Part shown: positions 52,881 through 60,356 of the stretch, piece after piece
Layout: each line of letters starts with the position of its first letter
Numbering within the stretch: position 1 is the stretch's first letter
Source of the DNA: Algibacillus agarilyticus
GTDB taxonomy: Bacteria > Pseudomonadota > Gammaproteobacteria > Enterobacterales > Alteromonadaceae
Reading direction: 5' to 3'
Assembly (NCBI RefSeq): GCF_003286125.1
Contig: NZ_QMED01000029.1
Span: 1-60,356 of the forward strand
DNA length: 60,356 nt
The notes under the pieces: generated by a model
What the model saw: only the letters and a program-made list of their open reading frames with translations
The model's database searches: none
Told to the model about the DNA's origin: nothing
Made by a program: the position numbers and the translations under genes

Positions 52881-53504
52881 TTAGCGATTAATTTTTTGAA
52901 CATTTGAAAGTTTAAAGGGCGGTAGCCAATATAAACTCATCGCCAAACCAGTTGCAAAACCGACAAGATGACCCACCTTAGGATAACCCGCATAAATAAA
53001 ATCGAGCGTCATCGCTGGTATAATGCAAAATAGCAGCGCACACTTTAGCCAGATAGAATGATTTACCCCTTTAACCATCACAACAACGCCACAAGCAATA
53101 ATCCCAAAAACGGCTTGAGAAGCACCCGTCCCAATATCATAAGGTGCAGGTACGGGTAAAACACTGGCTAACGTGCCAATAATGCCTGAGACAAAAAATA
53201 GCGTTATAAAATTTTTACCGCCAATTTGCTTCTCAACAAAATAGCCGATAAACAGTAATGACACTACATTAAAAAGCATATGAATTGGTTTAGAATGGAC
53301 AAGTTGAGAAGTGAACAAACGCCAAAATTCAAACTGACCTAATTGCTGATACGTGACGCCTCCATATTGCTTTAGCACTAACATTTTAACTTTACTAAAA
53401 ATTGAACCATGCACCTCAAACGCAACAAAAGATGAAATGCAAAATATCAATAAACAAAGTAATAAAGTAAAAACAGGGACGTAGAATCTCATTGAATTAT
53501 CCAT
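52881..53504 (-). CDS. Rhomboid-family intramembrane serine protease
   Basis: A 207-residue protein with six predicted membrane helices. Catalytic Ser129 in GTGASQAVFGI and His179 in VGHLVGFATG, with the HMLFN motif (FTSQLVHSKPIHMLFNV) in helix 2: the complete rhomboid set. It cleaves membrane proteins within the bilayer. It looks like a general rhomboid rather than the GlyGly-CTERM-processing rhombosortase, whose Ser motif I would expect as GxSG; the assignment is not certain. It is followed 42 bp upstream on the same strand by the DUF3592 gene, with which it may be co-transcribed. Confidence 0.88.
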   Translation of the reverse strand: MDNSMRFYVPVFTLLLCLLIFCISSFVAFEVHGSIFSKVKMLVLKQYGGVTYQQLGQFEFWRLFTSQLVHSKPIHMLFNVVSLLFIGYFVEKQIGGKNFITLFFVSGIIGTLASVLPVPAPYDIGTGASQAVFGIIACGVVVMVKGVNHSIWLKCALLFCIIPAMTLDFIYAGYPKVGHLVGFATGLAMSLYWLPPFKLSNVQKINR

Positions 53505-53546
53505 TATAGCTAACGAGCCTGTCGGTTAACGGGTTTTAGTTGTTAA

Positions 53547-54101
53547 CTAGTTTAATACAATTAAACCAGACCCTATAAGTATGGGCATAATGACCATCAA
53601 CACGCCAAAAATCAAACGGATGTACGGTATGGAATGAACGCCCGGTTTAATAACACTAATGGTTGGATCAGAAGGTTTATAATAGACAAACAGCGGCTCC
53701 ATCGCTTTAACACAATTGATTTTCTCATCGGCTTCATCTTTTAGCGTATAACGAGCACTAAAATCATATTCTGCTCCGGTATATTCAACACCTTTCACCA
53801 TAAATTTACATTTAATTACCGGTATATATTTTTTCGAATTAGGATTTATATAATTCAAAGAGCAGCTTAAACCGTAAGCCTCTGCTTTTGGCCAATTAAC
53901 ACTATTTATCGATTCTTGGCGGGTATATAAACCCGTTATAAATATAAATGCGCCTAATGTTATTAACAACAACCAAGCTAAGCCATTTAACCATTCATAA
54001 TGAGTGAAAAAAGCGGTAGGTATGATCAACATCACAATCAACAAAAAATAAGTTGAGTATTTAGTTCGACCTCTCGCCGTATCAATAATTATTTTTAACA
54101 A
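53547..54101 (-). CDS. DUF3592 membrane protein
   Basis: 184 residues: two helices near the N-terminus (YFLLIVMLIIPTAFF and GLAWLLLITLGAFIFITGLY), an extracytoplasmic beta-rich part (WPKAEAYGLSCSL, FMVKGVEYTGAEYDF, VYYKPSDPTISVIKPG) and a C-terminal helix. The WPKA...Y-x-x-x-D-P pattern is that of DUF3592 proteins, function unknown. TTG start with AAAGG upstream. It precedes the rhomboid gene on the same strand and could be its partner or substrate (speculation). Confidence 0.68.
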   Translation of the reverse strand: MLKIIIDTARGRTKYSTYFLLIVMLIIPTAFFTHYEWLNGLAWLLLITLGAFIFITGLYTRQESINSVNWPKAEAYGLSCSLNYINPNSKKYIPVIKCKFMVKGVEYTGAEYDFSARYTLKDEADEKINCVKAMEPLFVYYKPSDPTISVIKPGVHSIPYIRLIFGVLMVIMPILIGSGLIVLN

Positions 54102-54281
54102 GATGACTAACCTTTAAATCAAGACAGAACCCTAACAGCGATCAAGAATAACGTAAGAAGGCATAAACAAGAAATAGACACAAAATAACACGTTCTTAAG
54201 TCATTATTATAACATCGTGGTGATGGCCGTTATGATATATTAAGTCTTAGCCGATGTACGCTTAAGCTCACTCGTATATTG

Positions 54282-55445
54282 ATGAAAAACCGAACAACAA
54301 CACAGTCAAAAGAGAATGTTATATTGAATACCGACATACAAATTAACTTAATAACGGCGATCAATAATATTAGCTCAGTTGATTGGCATAATTTAAATAC
54401 CGCTTCTTGTCCTTTTTTGAAATATGACTTTTTTAATGCTCTTGAAAACAGTTGTTCGGTGAGTGCTAAACAAGGTTGGCAACCGCATCATTTGGTTGCT
54501 AAACATGAAAACGACATAACCGCCATTATCCCTATGTATTTAAAAAACCACTCTTGGGGCGAATATGTGTTTGACTGGGATTGGGCAGAAGCATTCAAGC
54601 GAAATGGCATAGATTATTATCCTAAGTTGGTTGCAACGATCCCGTTTACTCCCGTGACCAGCGAAAAAATATTGTCTTCAACACATGATATTACAGATTT
54701 TTTTACGCCTTTAATTGACCATTGCGAACATAAAAACATTAACAGTTGGCATATTTTATATTGCCCTAAAATTAAAGCAGATTTACCTGAAGATGTTTAT
54801 GAACGCAATACGGTTCAATTTCATTGGTTTAATCGTGAATATAAAAAATTTGACGACTTTCTTAATTTATTTACCTCTCGCAAAAGAAAAAACACACGCA
54901 AAGAACGATTATCGATTACTGAGCAAGGGCTTAAAATTAGGCAGTTAAAACATAACGACATTACGCCTAAAGACATTGATTTTTTTTATTTAACCTACCA
55001 ACTAACCTATTTAAAAAAAGGGCATCAACCCCACTTAAGCCCTGAGTTTTTTCAAGAAATGTTAATGAACATGGCTGAAAATATATTATTAATTATTGCG
55101 AGTAAGGGTGAAGAAGATATTGCCTGTGCTTTATTTTTTTATGATGATTCACAATTATACGGTCGTTACTGGGGATGCACAAAGCAATACAACAACCTAC
55201 ATTTTGAACTTTGCTATTACCAAGGGATTGAATTTTGTATCCAAAATAATATTAAAACGTTTAATCCGGGCACCCAAGGTGAGCACAAAATACAACGCGG
55301 TTTTGAACCGGTTTTAACCCACTCTTATCACTGGATAAAACATCCTGCTTTTAAACACCCCGTTAAAAATTTTTGTAAACAAGAACAACAGCATATGCTA
55401 ACGTATCAGCAACAATGCCAAGCCCGATTACCTTTTCGGGAATAA
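54282..55445 (+). CDS. FemAB-like / GNAT acyltransferase (DUF482 family)
   Basis: About 387 residues matching the COG3146/PF04339 group of FemAB-like acyltransferases: LKYDFFNALENSCSVSAKQG, WQPHHLVAKHENDITAIIPM, FDWDWAEAFKRNG, YYPKLVATIPFTPVTS, FTSRKRKNTRKER, CALFFYDDSQLYGRYWG, FELCYYQGIEFCI and FNPGTQGEHKIQRGFEP. Members transfer acyl groups from activated donors; the substrate of this family is unproven. ATG at 54282 is used rather than the TTG before it; no clear ribosome site. Sits between the rhomboid pair and a methyltransferase. It could modify the NRPS product, though it is 1.8 kb away and there is no direct evidence. Confidence 0.85.
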   Translation: MKNRTTTQSKENVILNTDIQINLITAINNISSVDWHNLNTASCPFLKYDFFNALENSCSVSAKQGWQPHHLVAKHENDITAIIPMYLKNHSWGEYVFDWDWAEAFKRNGIDYYPKLVATIPFTPVTSEKILSSTHDITDFFTPLIDHCEHKNINSWHILYCPKIKADLPEDVYERNTVQFHWFNREYKKFDDFLNLFTSRKRKNTRKERLSITEQGLKIRQLKHNDITPKDIDFFYLTYQLTYLKKGHQPHLSPEFFQEMLMNMAENILLIIASKGEEDIACALFFYDDSQLYGRYWGCTKQYNNLHFELCYYQGIEFCIQNNIKTFNPGTQGEHKIQRGFEPVLTHSYHWIKHPAFKHPVKNFCKQEQQHMLTYQQQCQARLPFRE

Positions 55446-55461
55446 CGAGATCAGCCGTCAT

Positions 55462-55480
55462 TACCCAAGTGACTTGGGTA
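55462..55480. promoter_or_regulatory. 19-bp palindrome upstream of the methyltransferase gene
   Basis: TACCCAAGT-G-ACTTGGGTA, nine-base perfect arms around one base, 21 bp before the next ATG. Could be an operator; similar palindromes are scattered in alteromonad genomes as far as I recall, so it may be a repeat. Confidence 0.4.
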
Positions 55481-55501
55481 TAAATAAAATAGAAACGTAT
55501 A

Positions 55502-56107
55502 ATGAATAAACCCTACTCTCAAGCTTGCGAAAATAATAAACGCCCGATATTAAATAAGCTCACTAACGTATTCTCAAATTCTCAGCACGTATTAGAAATC
55601 GGCTCGGGCACAGGCCAACATGCCGCGTTTTTTGGTCATCACCTTCCCCATTTAACTTGGCAAACCAGTGATTTATCCATTAATCATGAAGGAATAACAC
55701 TGTGGTTAAAAGAAGCCAATACACACAATGTTAAAAAACCCATCGTTATTGATTTACAACACCCATGGTTAATGCCCCAAAATGACAAACCGGTTGATGG
55801 CCTTTATACCGCCAATACCTTGCATATTATAAGTTGGCCACTTGTTACTAAATTTTTTGAAGGCATAAGCAACCATTTAATGATCGGTGCGCCTGTTTGT
55901 ATATATGGCCCTTTCAATTATCAAGGAAAATATACCAGCGAAAGTAATGCTCAATTTGATCGCATGTTGCAACAAAGAGGAGTCGGCAGTGGCATTCGCG
56001 ATATAGAAGCAATTACCTTATTAGCCAATGAAGCAGGCCTTGATTTAATGAATGACCATGACATGCCAGCAAATAATCGCTTACTGGTTTTTACAAAAAA
56101 AAGATGA
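55502..56107 (+). CDS. DUF938 SAM-dependent methyltransferase
   Basis: A 201-residue class I methyltransferase-like protein of the DUF938 family. SAM-binding motif VLEIGSGTGQHAAFFG, with acidic residue after WQTSDLSI; YTANTLHIISWP and GAPVCIYGPFNYQGKYTSES are family marks. Substrate unknown. Follows the acyltransferase by 56 bp, so an operon is plausible despite the palindrome between them. Confidence 0.85.
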   Translation: MNKPYSQACENNKRPILNKLTNVFSNSQHVLEIGSGTGQHAAFFGHHLPHLTWQTSDLSINHEGITLWLKEANTHNVKKPIVIDLQHPWLMPQNDKPVDGLYTANTLHIISWPLVTKFFEGISNHLMIGAPVCIYGPFNYQGKYTSESNAQFDRMLQQRGVGSGIRDIEAITLLANEAGLDLMNDHDMPANNRLLVFTKKR

Positions 56108-56160
56108 CCTATCGACAGCTTCATGCCCCGCTACAGACACATTAAACGTCAACGCGCTTC

Positions 56161-57090
56161 TTAATTAGCGTTATCAAATAACGTTTGAAAGTCTTCAGGT
56201 TTGTACGCATAATAAGGAGAAGTTAGATTCGGGTTTTTAATAGAAAAAAGCCTACGATTTAATAAATTTAATTGACTGAATTTTTCTTTAAAATGTTTAG
56301 TAAAAATAGTATCAAAAACACCATTATCGATAATATTATTTAAACCGATTTCTATACGGTTAGCTAATTTTTTCTTGGCGGGATTAACAAAAAAATACAC
56401 AGGCAACGGAATATGTAGAAGCAAATTATTTTCAATATGCAAGTTTGGGTTATCAGATTTATATTGCTCAAACTCGATTAAAACTTCATTTATACCCCGG
56501 CTAACGTAGTCAAACCTTTTCCTCTCTAGCATCGAATACATGCTATCTTGTCGATTGAATTTTACAATATCAAAATTGTGATATTCAAAAATTTGAGTGA
56601 TTGACCAAAATGACACGGCACCGCCAAGCAAACGCTTTAATTGATCTAATGAATCAATATTAGCAATCGTCGGTTGTAATGATTTGTGAATAAATAAAAC
56701 GCGCAACCCTAAAATACCTTTCATTAAGGGTATCTTTATTTGTATTAAATTATCCTCCCACTCTTTTCTTGTGGCACCTTGCACAACATCGCCAAAGCCT
56801 CCTCTATATTTAAACATGGCAGCCGTTCGGGGCTGGTTTAAATTAGCAAGGGGCTTAAATTCATAATGGCCATGACTTGCAATCGTGCTATCAAGAGCCG
56901 CCACTAATAGCTCTTGCGTATATTTATGCCTTTCACTTTTGCCTTGAGTATCATTGATGATAATAATTTCTTTAGCCATCAATGAAGAGCTAGTCAATAA
57001 CAGACACGTTAAGCATACTAGGCAGCTTACAAACACGTTCAAAAACGATTTTAAGTGCTGGTGATGTTTATTTTTGGGCATATAAATCAT
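56161..57090 (-). CDS. Periplasmic solute-binding-protein-like protein
   Basis: A 309-residue secreted protein with a signal near residues 15-40 (FVSCLVCLTCLLLTSSSLMAK) trimmed at SLMAKEI. Fold suggests a type II periplasmic binding protein (SBP_bac_3-like): IIIINDTQGKSERHKYTQEL, FGDVVQGATRKEWE, LIQIKIPLMKGILGLRVLF and RFDYVSRGINEVLIEFEQ. No permease or ATPase gene is adjacent, so it may be a sensor or orphan binder. Two in-frame ATGs (57090, 57081) have weak ribosome sites; the longer form is given. Confidence 0.7.
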   Translation of the reverse strand: MIYMPKNKHHQHLKSFLNVFVSCLVCLTCLLLTSSSLMAKEIIIINDTQGKSERHKYTQELLVAALDSTIASHGHYEFKPLANLNQPRTAAMFKYRGGFGDVVQGATRKEWEDNLIQIKIPLMKGILGLRVLFIHKSLQPTIANIDSLDQLKRLLGGAVSFWSITQIFEYHNFDIVKFNRQDSMYSMLERKRFDYVSRGINEVLIEFEQYKSDNPNLHIENNLLLHIPLPVYFFVNPAKKKLANRIEIGLNNIIDNGVFDTIFTKHFKEKFSQLNLLNRRLFSIKNPNLTSPYYAYKPEDFQTLFDNAN

Positions 57091-57278
57091 AACATTTTGG
57101 GCGTATTACAAACTTATTGAGATAAAGTATAATACCAGTATGCATAATTTTCGATTTAGCTTAGTAAATAATCGATTAATCGCTTGTTACAAAAAACAGA
57201 TATAATTAGAAAAATATAACGCATTAACCTAATCTTAGTTTAAGGTGTGTATATAATAAAAACACGGATGATTTATAG

Positions 57279-58631
57279 ATGGTTTTAAAAAGCGCAATTT
57301 CAGCTGTTGTAATAACGATTAGTTTAATTTTTTCCTCTTTTACGTCTTATGCCAATGATGAAAACTACACTCTTTTATCAGCACAAATTACCTCGCAAAA
57401 TTATCAAGCAGCGCTAGAAACGGCAAATTCATTGCTTAATTCGCATATTGGCGAACCTGAGTTTGATTATTTATATGGTTTAAGCGAATTAATGGCAGGA
57501 GATGTTCAACTGGCTATATTCGCATTTGAGCGCGCTATAGAGTCAATGCCCAATGATACTAATGTGCGTTTTGCATTAGCAAAATCGTATTACCAAGTTA
57601 AAAATTGGCAAGCAGCACAAACTGAATTTCAGCATGTTTTACAATTACAACCTTCCCCCATGCTCAGTAATGCCAGTCAAAATTATTTAGCTTCAATTCA
57701 AAAACTGATCAATGCAAAACAAGTTAGTCATTCAGGTCACGTGTTTGCCGGTTTAGGCTTTGACAGTAATGTTAACTCGGGCATTTCAGATGATGCTTTT
57801 CCATTTGAAATAGCCGGTGCAGATCAAGCAACCGATTTAGGTATAAACAAAAACAGCGATTTACATTATTCATTAGGTGCCAATTATAAAATCAGAAAAA
57901 AAATAGATAAAAGTCAGCAAATATTTTTCTCTACTCAAATTACAAACAACAAACATAAAAAAGAAAGCAATTACGACACAGGTAGCTTAAATCTATCAGC
58001 CGGTACGTTTAAATCTTTTGCGCAATTTAATACGCAAATAACCCTTTTTTACCAAAAATATTGGTATGCAGGTAAAGAGTATCACGACTATTACAGCTTA
58101 ATCGGCACCGGTAATTGGCAATTAAACACAGCATCATTACTTGGTACTACCTTAAACCTAGCGTCTAGCAATAATAAGCAATACAATTTACTAAGCACCA
58201 AATCAATCAATGCAAACCTGTATTATCAATACACCCAAGAAGAACATAGCTACAAAGTGTTATTCGGGATGGGATCTGACAAACCTAAAACATTCACTGA
58301 AGGGTCTCAGCATTATGAACGTCAATGGCAGAGCCTGACGGGACTATACGCGTTAAAATTAGACCATTGGGGTAAATTACTATTTCAGCTTAAATACCAA
58401 AATATTGATTACCAACATAAAAACGTATCATTAGTCAGCGCAGCTAACATACCGGTTTTTAACAATATCAGAAACGATGACGTGATCACCGCCAGTGTTA
58501 AGTTTATATACCCTTTATCGCCTTCAACTGATTTGATTTTTTCAACCAAATACTTAGACAAAGAAAGTAATCAATTTATTTATCAATACGATAAAAATAC
58601 GTTCACTAGCCAAATTCGTTATCACTTTTAA
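57279..58631 (+). CDS. TPR domain outer-membrane beta-barrel protein (SLAM/DUF560-like)
   Basis: A 450-residue protein with signal ending SYAND, three TPR-like repeats at about 28-140 (YLYGLSELMAGDVQLAIFAF, VRFALAKSYYQVKNWQAAQT) and a beta-barrel from about 150 to the terminal YHF, which has alternating aromatic strands and ends in Phe. The plan is that of surface lipoprotein assembly modulators (type XI secretion), which move client proteins to the cell surface, but clear signature motifs could not be verified by eye. It sits 22 bp before a secreted FecR-domain protein that could be its client. Confidence 0.65.
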   Translation: MVLKSAISAVVITISLIFSSFTSYANDENYTLLSAQITSQNYQAALETANSLLNSHIGEPEFDYLYGLSELMAGDVQLAIFAFERAIESMPNDTNVRFALAKSYYQVKNWQAAQTEFQHVLQLQPSPMLSNASQNYLASIQKLINAKQVSHSGHVFAGLGFDSNVNSGISDDAFPFEIAGADQATDLGINKNSDLHYSLGANYKIRKKIDKSQQIFFSTQITNNKHKKESNYDTGSLNLSAGTFKSFAQFNTQITLFYQKYWYAGKEYHDYYSLIGTGNWQLNTASLLGTTLNLASSNNKQYNLLSTKSINANLYYQYTQEEHSYKVLFGMGSDKPKTFTEGSQHYERQWQSLTGLYALKLDHWGKLLFQLKYQNIDYQHKNVSLVSAANIPVFNNIRNDDVITASVKFIYPLSPSTDLIFSTKYLDKESNQFIYQYDKNTFTSQIRYHF

Positions 58632-58653
58632 ATAGCGTTATTGAGGAAATAAA

Positions 58654-59658
58654 ATGAAATTCACTCAACTACTCTCGGTTCTTTTAATTTTTTCAGTTAC
58701 CAGCTTTATAACGACTGCTCAAGAACAAATAGGTAAAACACTCATCGCAAGAGGCGACGTAACCGCCACATCAACCGAAACCGTACGTAAATTAAAACGT
58801 CGCTCACCCCTGTTTATTAAAGATGAAATAAATACCGGTGACCAAAGCAAAACACAACTCAGAATGAAAGATGGTGGCATGTTATCACTGAGTAGTAATA
58901 CCTCATTGAAAATTGATGAATACGATTTTTCAGATCCATCAGTTAAACAAAATAGCATCATGACATTAGTATCAGGCGGGATCAGAGCCGTTAGCGGTAA
59001 ATTAAAATCAGAAAGTGGCAACTATCAATTAAATACACCGGTTGGCTCAATTGGCATTAGAGGCACACATTACGAAGTAAGAATAGTTGATGAACAGTTA
59101 TTTTTAGCGGTGTGGGACGGTGCTATCGATTTTGAGTTTAACTCAAATACAGATACCCCTGGATTTTCACTGGGTGAAAACGAAAATTTTGATTTTGCCG
59201 TGATTGGCAAAAATGGAGATGTGCAGCCTTTACTTTCGCCGCCCGCGCTATTTAATAATGGTCATAGCCTGAATGTGAAACCACAAGATAACGCAGCATC
59301 AAAACAGCCCACAGGCTCTAATAATAACAATGCAGATAAAGCGCCTCAAACAGGTCAAACAAGAACAGCACTAACCAATAAACTGCCACCGGCTTTGCCA
59401 ACTAACCAAAATGAAGAACGGGCTAATAACAATAATCCGAACCAAGATATGCCATCCCGAAATAATACACAAAATGCCTTACCGCAATTAACTCAACAAG
59501 TTGTTCAAATAGCCCCGATCAACCCTGCCGAACTAACGCGCGTTGAAGCCATTGTAAACCCAATTGATACAAGCAAAAACGGTGATAATGATGACAACAC
59601 AACAGATGACATAACCGGAACAACCGGCGGCACAGGTAGCGAAGGCGGCGCTAATTAA
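58654..59658 (+). CDS. Secreted FecR-domain protein
   Basis: A 334-residue protein with a cleavable signal (ending TTAQEQ) and no membrane helix, so not a sigma-holding FecR. The FecR domain spans about 25-170 (LIARGDVTATST, LFIKDEINTGDQSKTQLRMK, GGMLSLSSNTSLKIDEY, YQLNTPVGSIGIRGTHYEV); the rest is a disordered Asn/Pro/Gln/Thr-rich tail with a Gly-rich end. AGGAAA precedes the ATG. In other bacteria a TPR-barrel gene often precedes such a protein, which suggests that the two work as a unit. Confidence 0.75.
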   Translation: MKFTQLLSVLLIFSVTSFITTAQEQIGKTLIARGDVTATSTETVRKLKRRSPLFIKDEINTGDQSKTQLRMKDGGMLSLSSNTSLKIDEYDFSDPSVKQNSIMTLVSGGIRAVSGKLKSESGNYQLNTPVGSIGIRGTHYEVRIVDEQLFLAVWDGAIDFEFNSNTDTPGFSLGENENFDFAVIGKNGDVQPLLSPPALFNNGHSLNVKPQDNAASKQPTGSNNNNADKAPQTGQTRTALTNKLPPALPTNQNEERANNNNPNQDMPSRNNTQNALPQLTQQVVQIAPINPAELTRVEAIVNPIDTSKNGDNDDNTTDDITGTTGGTGSEGGAN

Positions 59659-59968
59659 CGTTAGCGTTAAGGGATAAGGGATAAGGGATAAGGGATAAGG
59701 CCATGCTCGATGTTAAATTAATTTATCAAACGCGACTTTATCGTGGGGGCTGCATTGTTTAAATAGCATTGTTTAAACAACCTTGTAGACCGGTTTAGCC
59801 ACATTGTGGCGTAAGCCGGATAGCGGGTGCGCAACAAAATATGTGTCAAATAATAGCGTCTTACACCACTGCGTGGCTAAAATATCCTACCCAAAATAGT
59901 TTAATTTAACCAACCTAGCCTACGCGGTATCTAAGTCTGTTTCATATGTAGGTACTTAAGCTCACTTA
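59659..59968. other. 310-bp gap with short repeats
   Basis: Holds TTAACG-TTAG-CGTTAA (59655-59670), four 7-bp AGGGATA units (59670-59697), and a hairpin GCCAC-ATT-GTGGC followed by GTAAG (59798-59815) that loosely recalls the hairpin module of the MITEs. No gene seen. The IS4-type element probably ends in this interval, but its inverted repeat was not located. Confidence 0.5.
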
Positions 59969-60356
59969 TTAATCAATCCCGTTATTCTCAACCAAGGATG
60001 TAACACCGAATTGATATAGCCCATCTTTCAAATCTCGCTTGGGGTGGGCGCGTGGACATAGCTTTGATATTAGTTCTACGCATTCCTCCACTGCTATCGC
60101 TACTGCATGATGTTGACTCAGTTTATTAACTAACAGTGATAGCCATGTTGGTGCGGACCTCGCCACTTTTTGTGTCGATATCCATAAAGATTTTAATGCC
60201 TCTGTTGCAAATGCCATCATCCTTTTTAGTAACACAGTGATGAAGCTGGCATAGATTAAGGCGCAAACAATAGGCTCTTTTTGTGTGCTGAATTTTTTAA
60301 GGTTGCAATACGATTTAAGCTCTTTGAACAATAACTCAATTTGCCACCTTAATCGG
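59969..60356 (-). CDS. IS4-family transposase, C-terminal part (cut by window edge)
   Basis: Frame runs off the right end. The visible 129 codons include RLRWQIELLFKELKSYCNLK and IVCALIYASFITVLLKRM, the YREK-type Glu region of IS4 transposases, and then a family-like C-terminal tail. Only the last third is present; whether the element is intact cannot be told from this window. Confidence 0.82.
   Translation of the reverse strand, partial: RLRWQIELLFKELKSYCNLKKFSTQKEPIVCALIYASFITVLLKRMMAFATEALKSLWISTQKVARSAPTWLSLLVNKLSQHHAVAIAVEECVELISKLCPRAHPKRDLKDGLYQFGVTSLVENNGID

Noticed and set aside
59670-59699. AGGGATA repeats as a regulatory array
   Set aside because: Only four 7-bp units, most simply slippage after the last gene.

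Overview
The window looks like the chromosome of a marine gammaproteobacterium, most likely an alteromonad (Alteromonadaceae or Colwelliaceae type). The reasons are the AT-rich genes, Shine-Dalgarno-led lipoprotein enzymes, a TonB-dependent receptor of the Xanthomonas/Caulobacter type without SusD, a GlyGly-CTERM tail and IS4/IS5-type insertion debris. I assign it by gene content only; no rRNA or tRNA gene was seen.

Layout. 1-3.6 kb (minus): L-rhamnose isomerase and the bifunctional rhamnulose-phosphate aldolase/lactaldehyde dehydrogenase. 3.9-6.8 kb (minus): three-gene proton-translocating transhydrogenase (pntAA-pntAB-pntB). 6.8-7.7 kb: transposase debris. 7.8-31.2 kb (plus): an ulvan-type (sulfated rhamnose/uronic acid) degradation block with GH106, an unclassified jelly-roll lipoprotein, GH78, sulfatase, a decayed GH3, GH2, sulfatase, ECF sigma + FecR-LamG, two sulfatases and a second ECF sigma + FecR-LamG. 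32-42.9 kb (minus): TonB receptor, two surface lipoproteins and a PL24-like ulvan lyase with a 32-unit PDT linker and a GlyGly-CTERM anchor. 43.5-45.3 kb (plus): a divergent lyase lipoprotein. 45.3-60.4 kb is unrelated: patatin-like lipase, one-module NRPS, rhomboid protease, DUF3592 protein, FemAB-like acyltransferase, DUF938 methyltransferase, a periplasmic binding protein, a TPR/beta-barrel protein with a secreted FecR-domain partner, and the end of an IS4-type transposase.

How it fits together (inference): the lyases cut ulvan outside the cell, surface lipoproteins and the TonB receptor take up oligomers, lipid-anchored sulfatases and rhamnosidases strip sulfate and rhamnose, and rhamnose is burned through RhaI/RhaD. 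An unsaturated uronyl hydrolase (GH88/GH105) and a rhamnulokinase are not in the window.

Most unusual: (1) two translationally coupled ECF sigma/FecR pairs whose transmembrane anti-sigma protein ends in a periplasmic LamG domain, interleaved with sulfatases; (2) a pair of inverted 271/318-bp elements bracketing the GH2-sulfatase pair beside a broken GH3 gene; (3) a 47-50 bp module shared by two otherwise unrelated short elements, with covarying hairpins around ATGGAT followed 12 nt later by GCAGGA, seen with one copy, two copies and as an empty site; (4) an orphan GlyGly-CTERM tail left from a lost gene.
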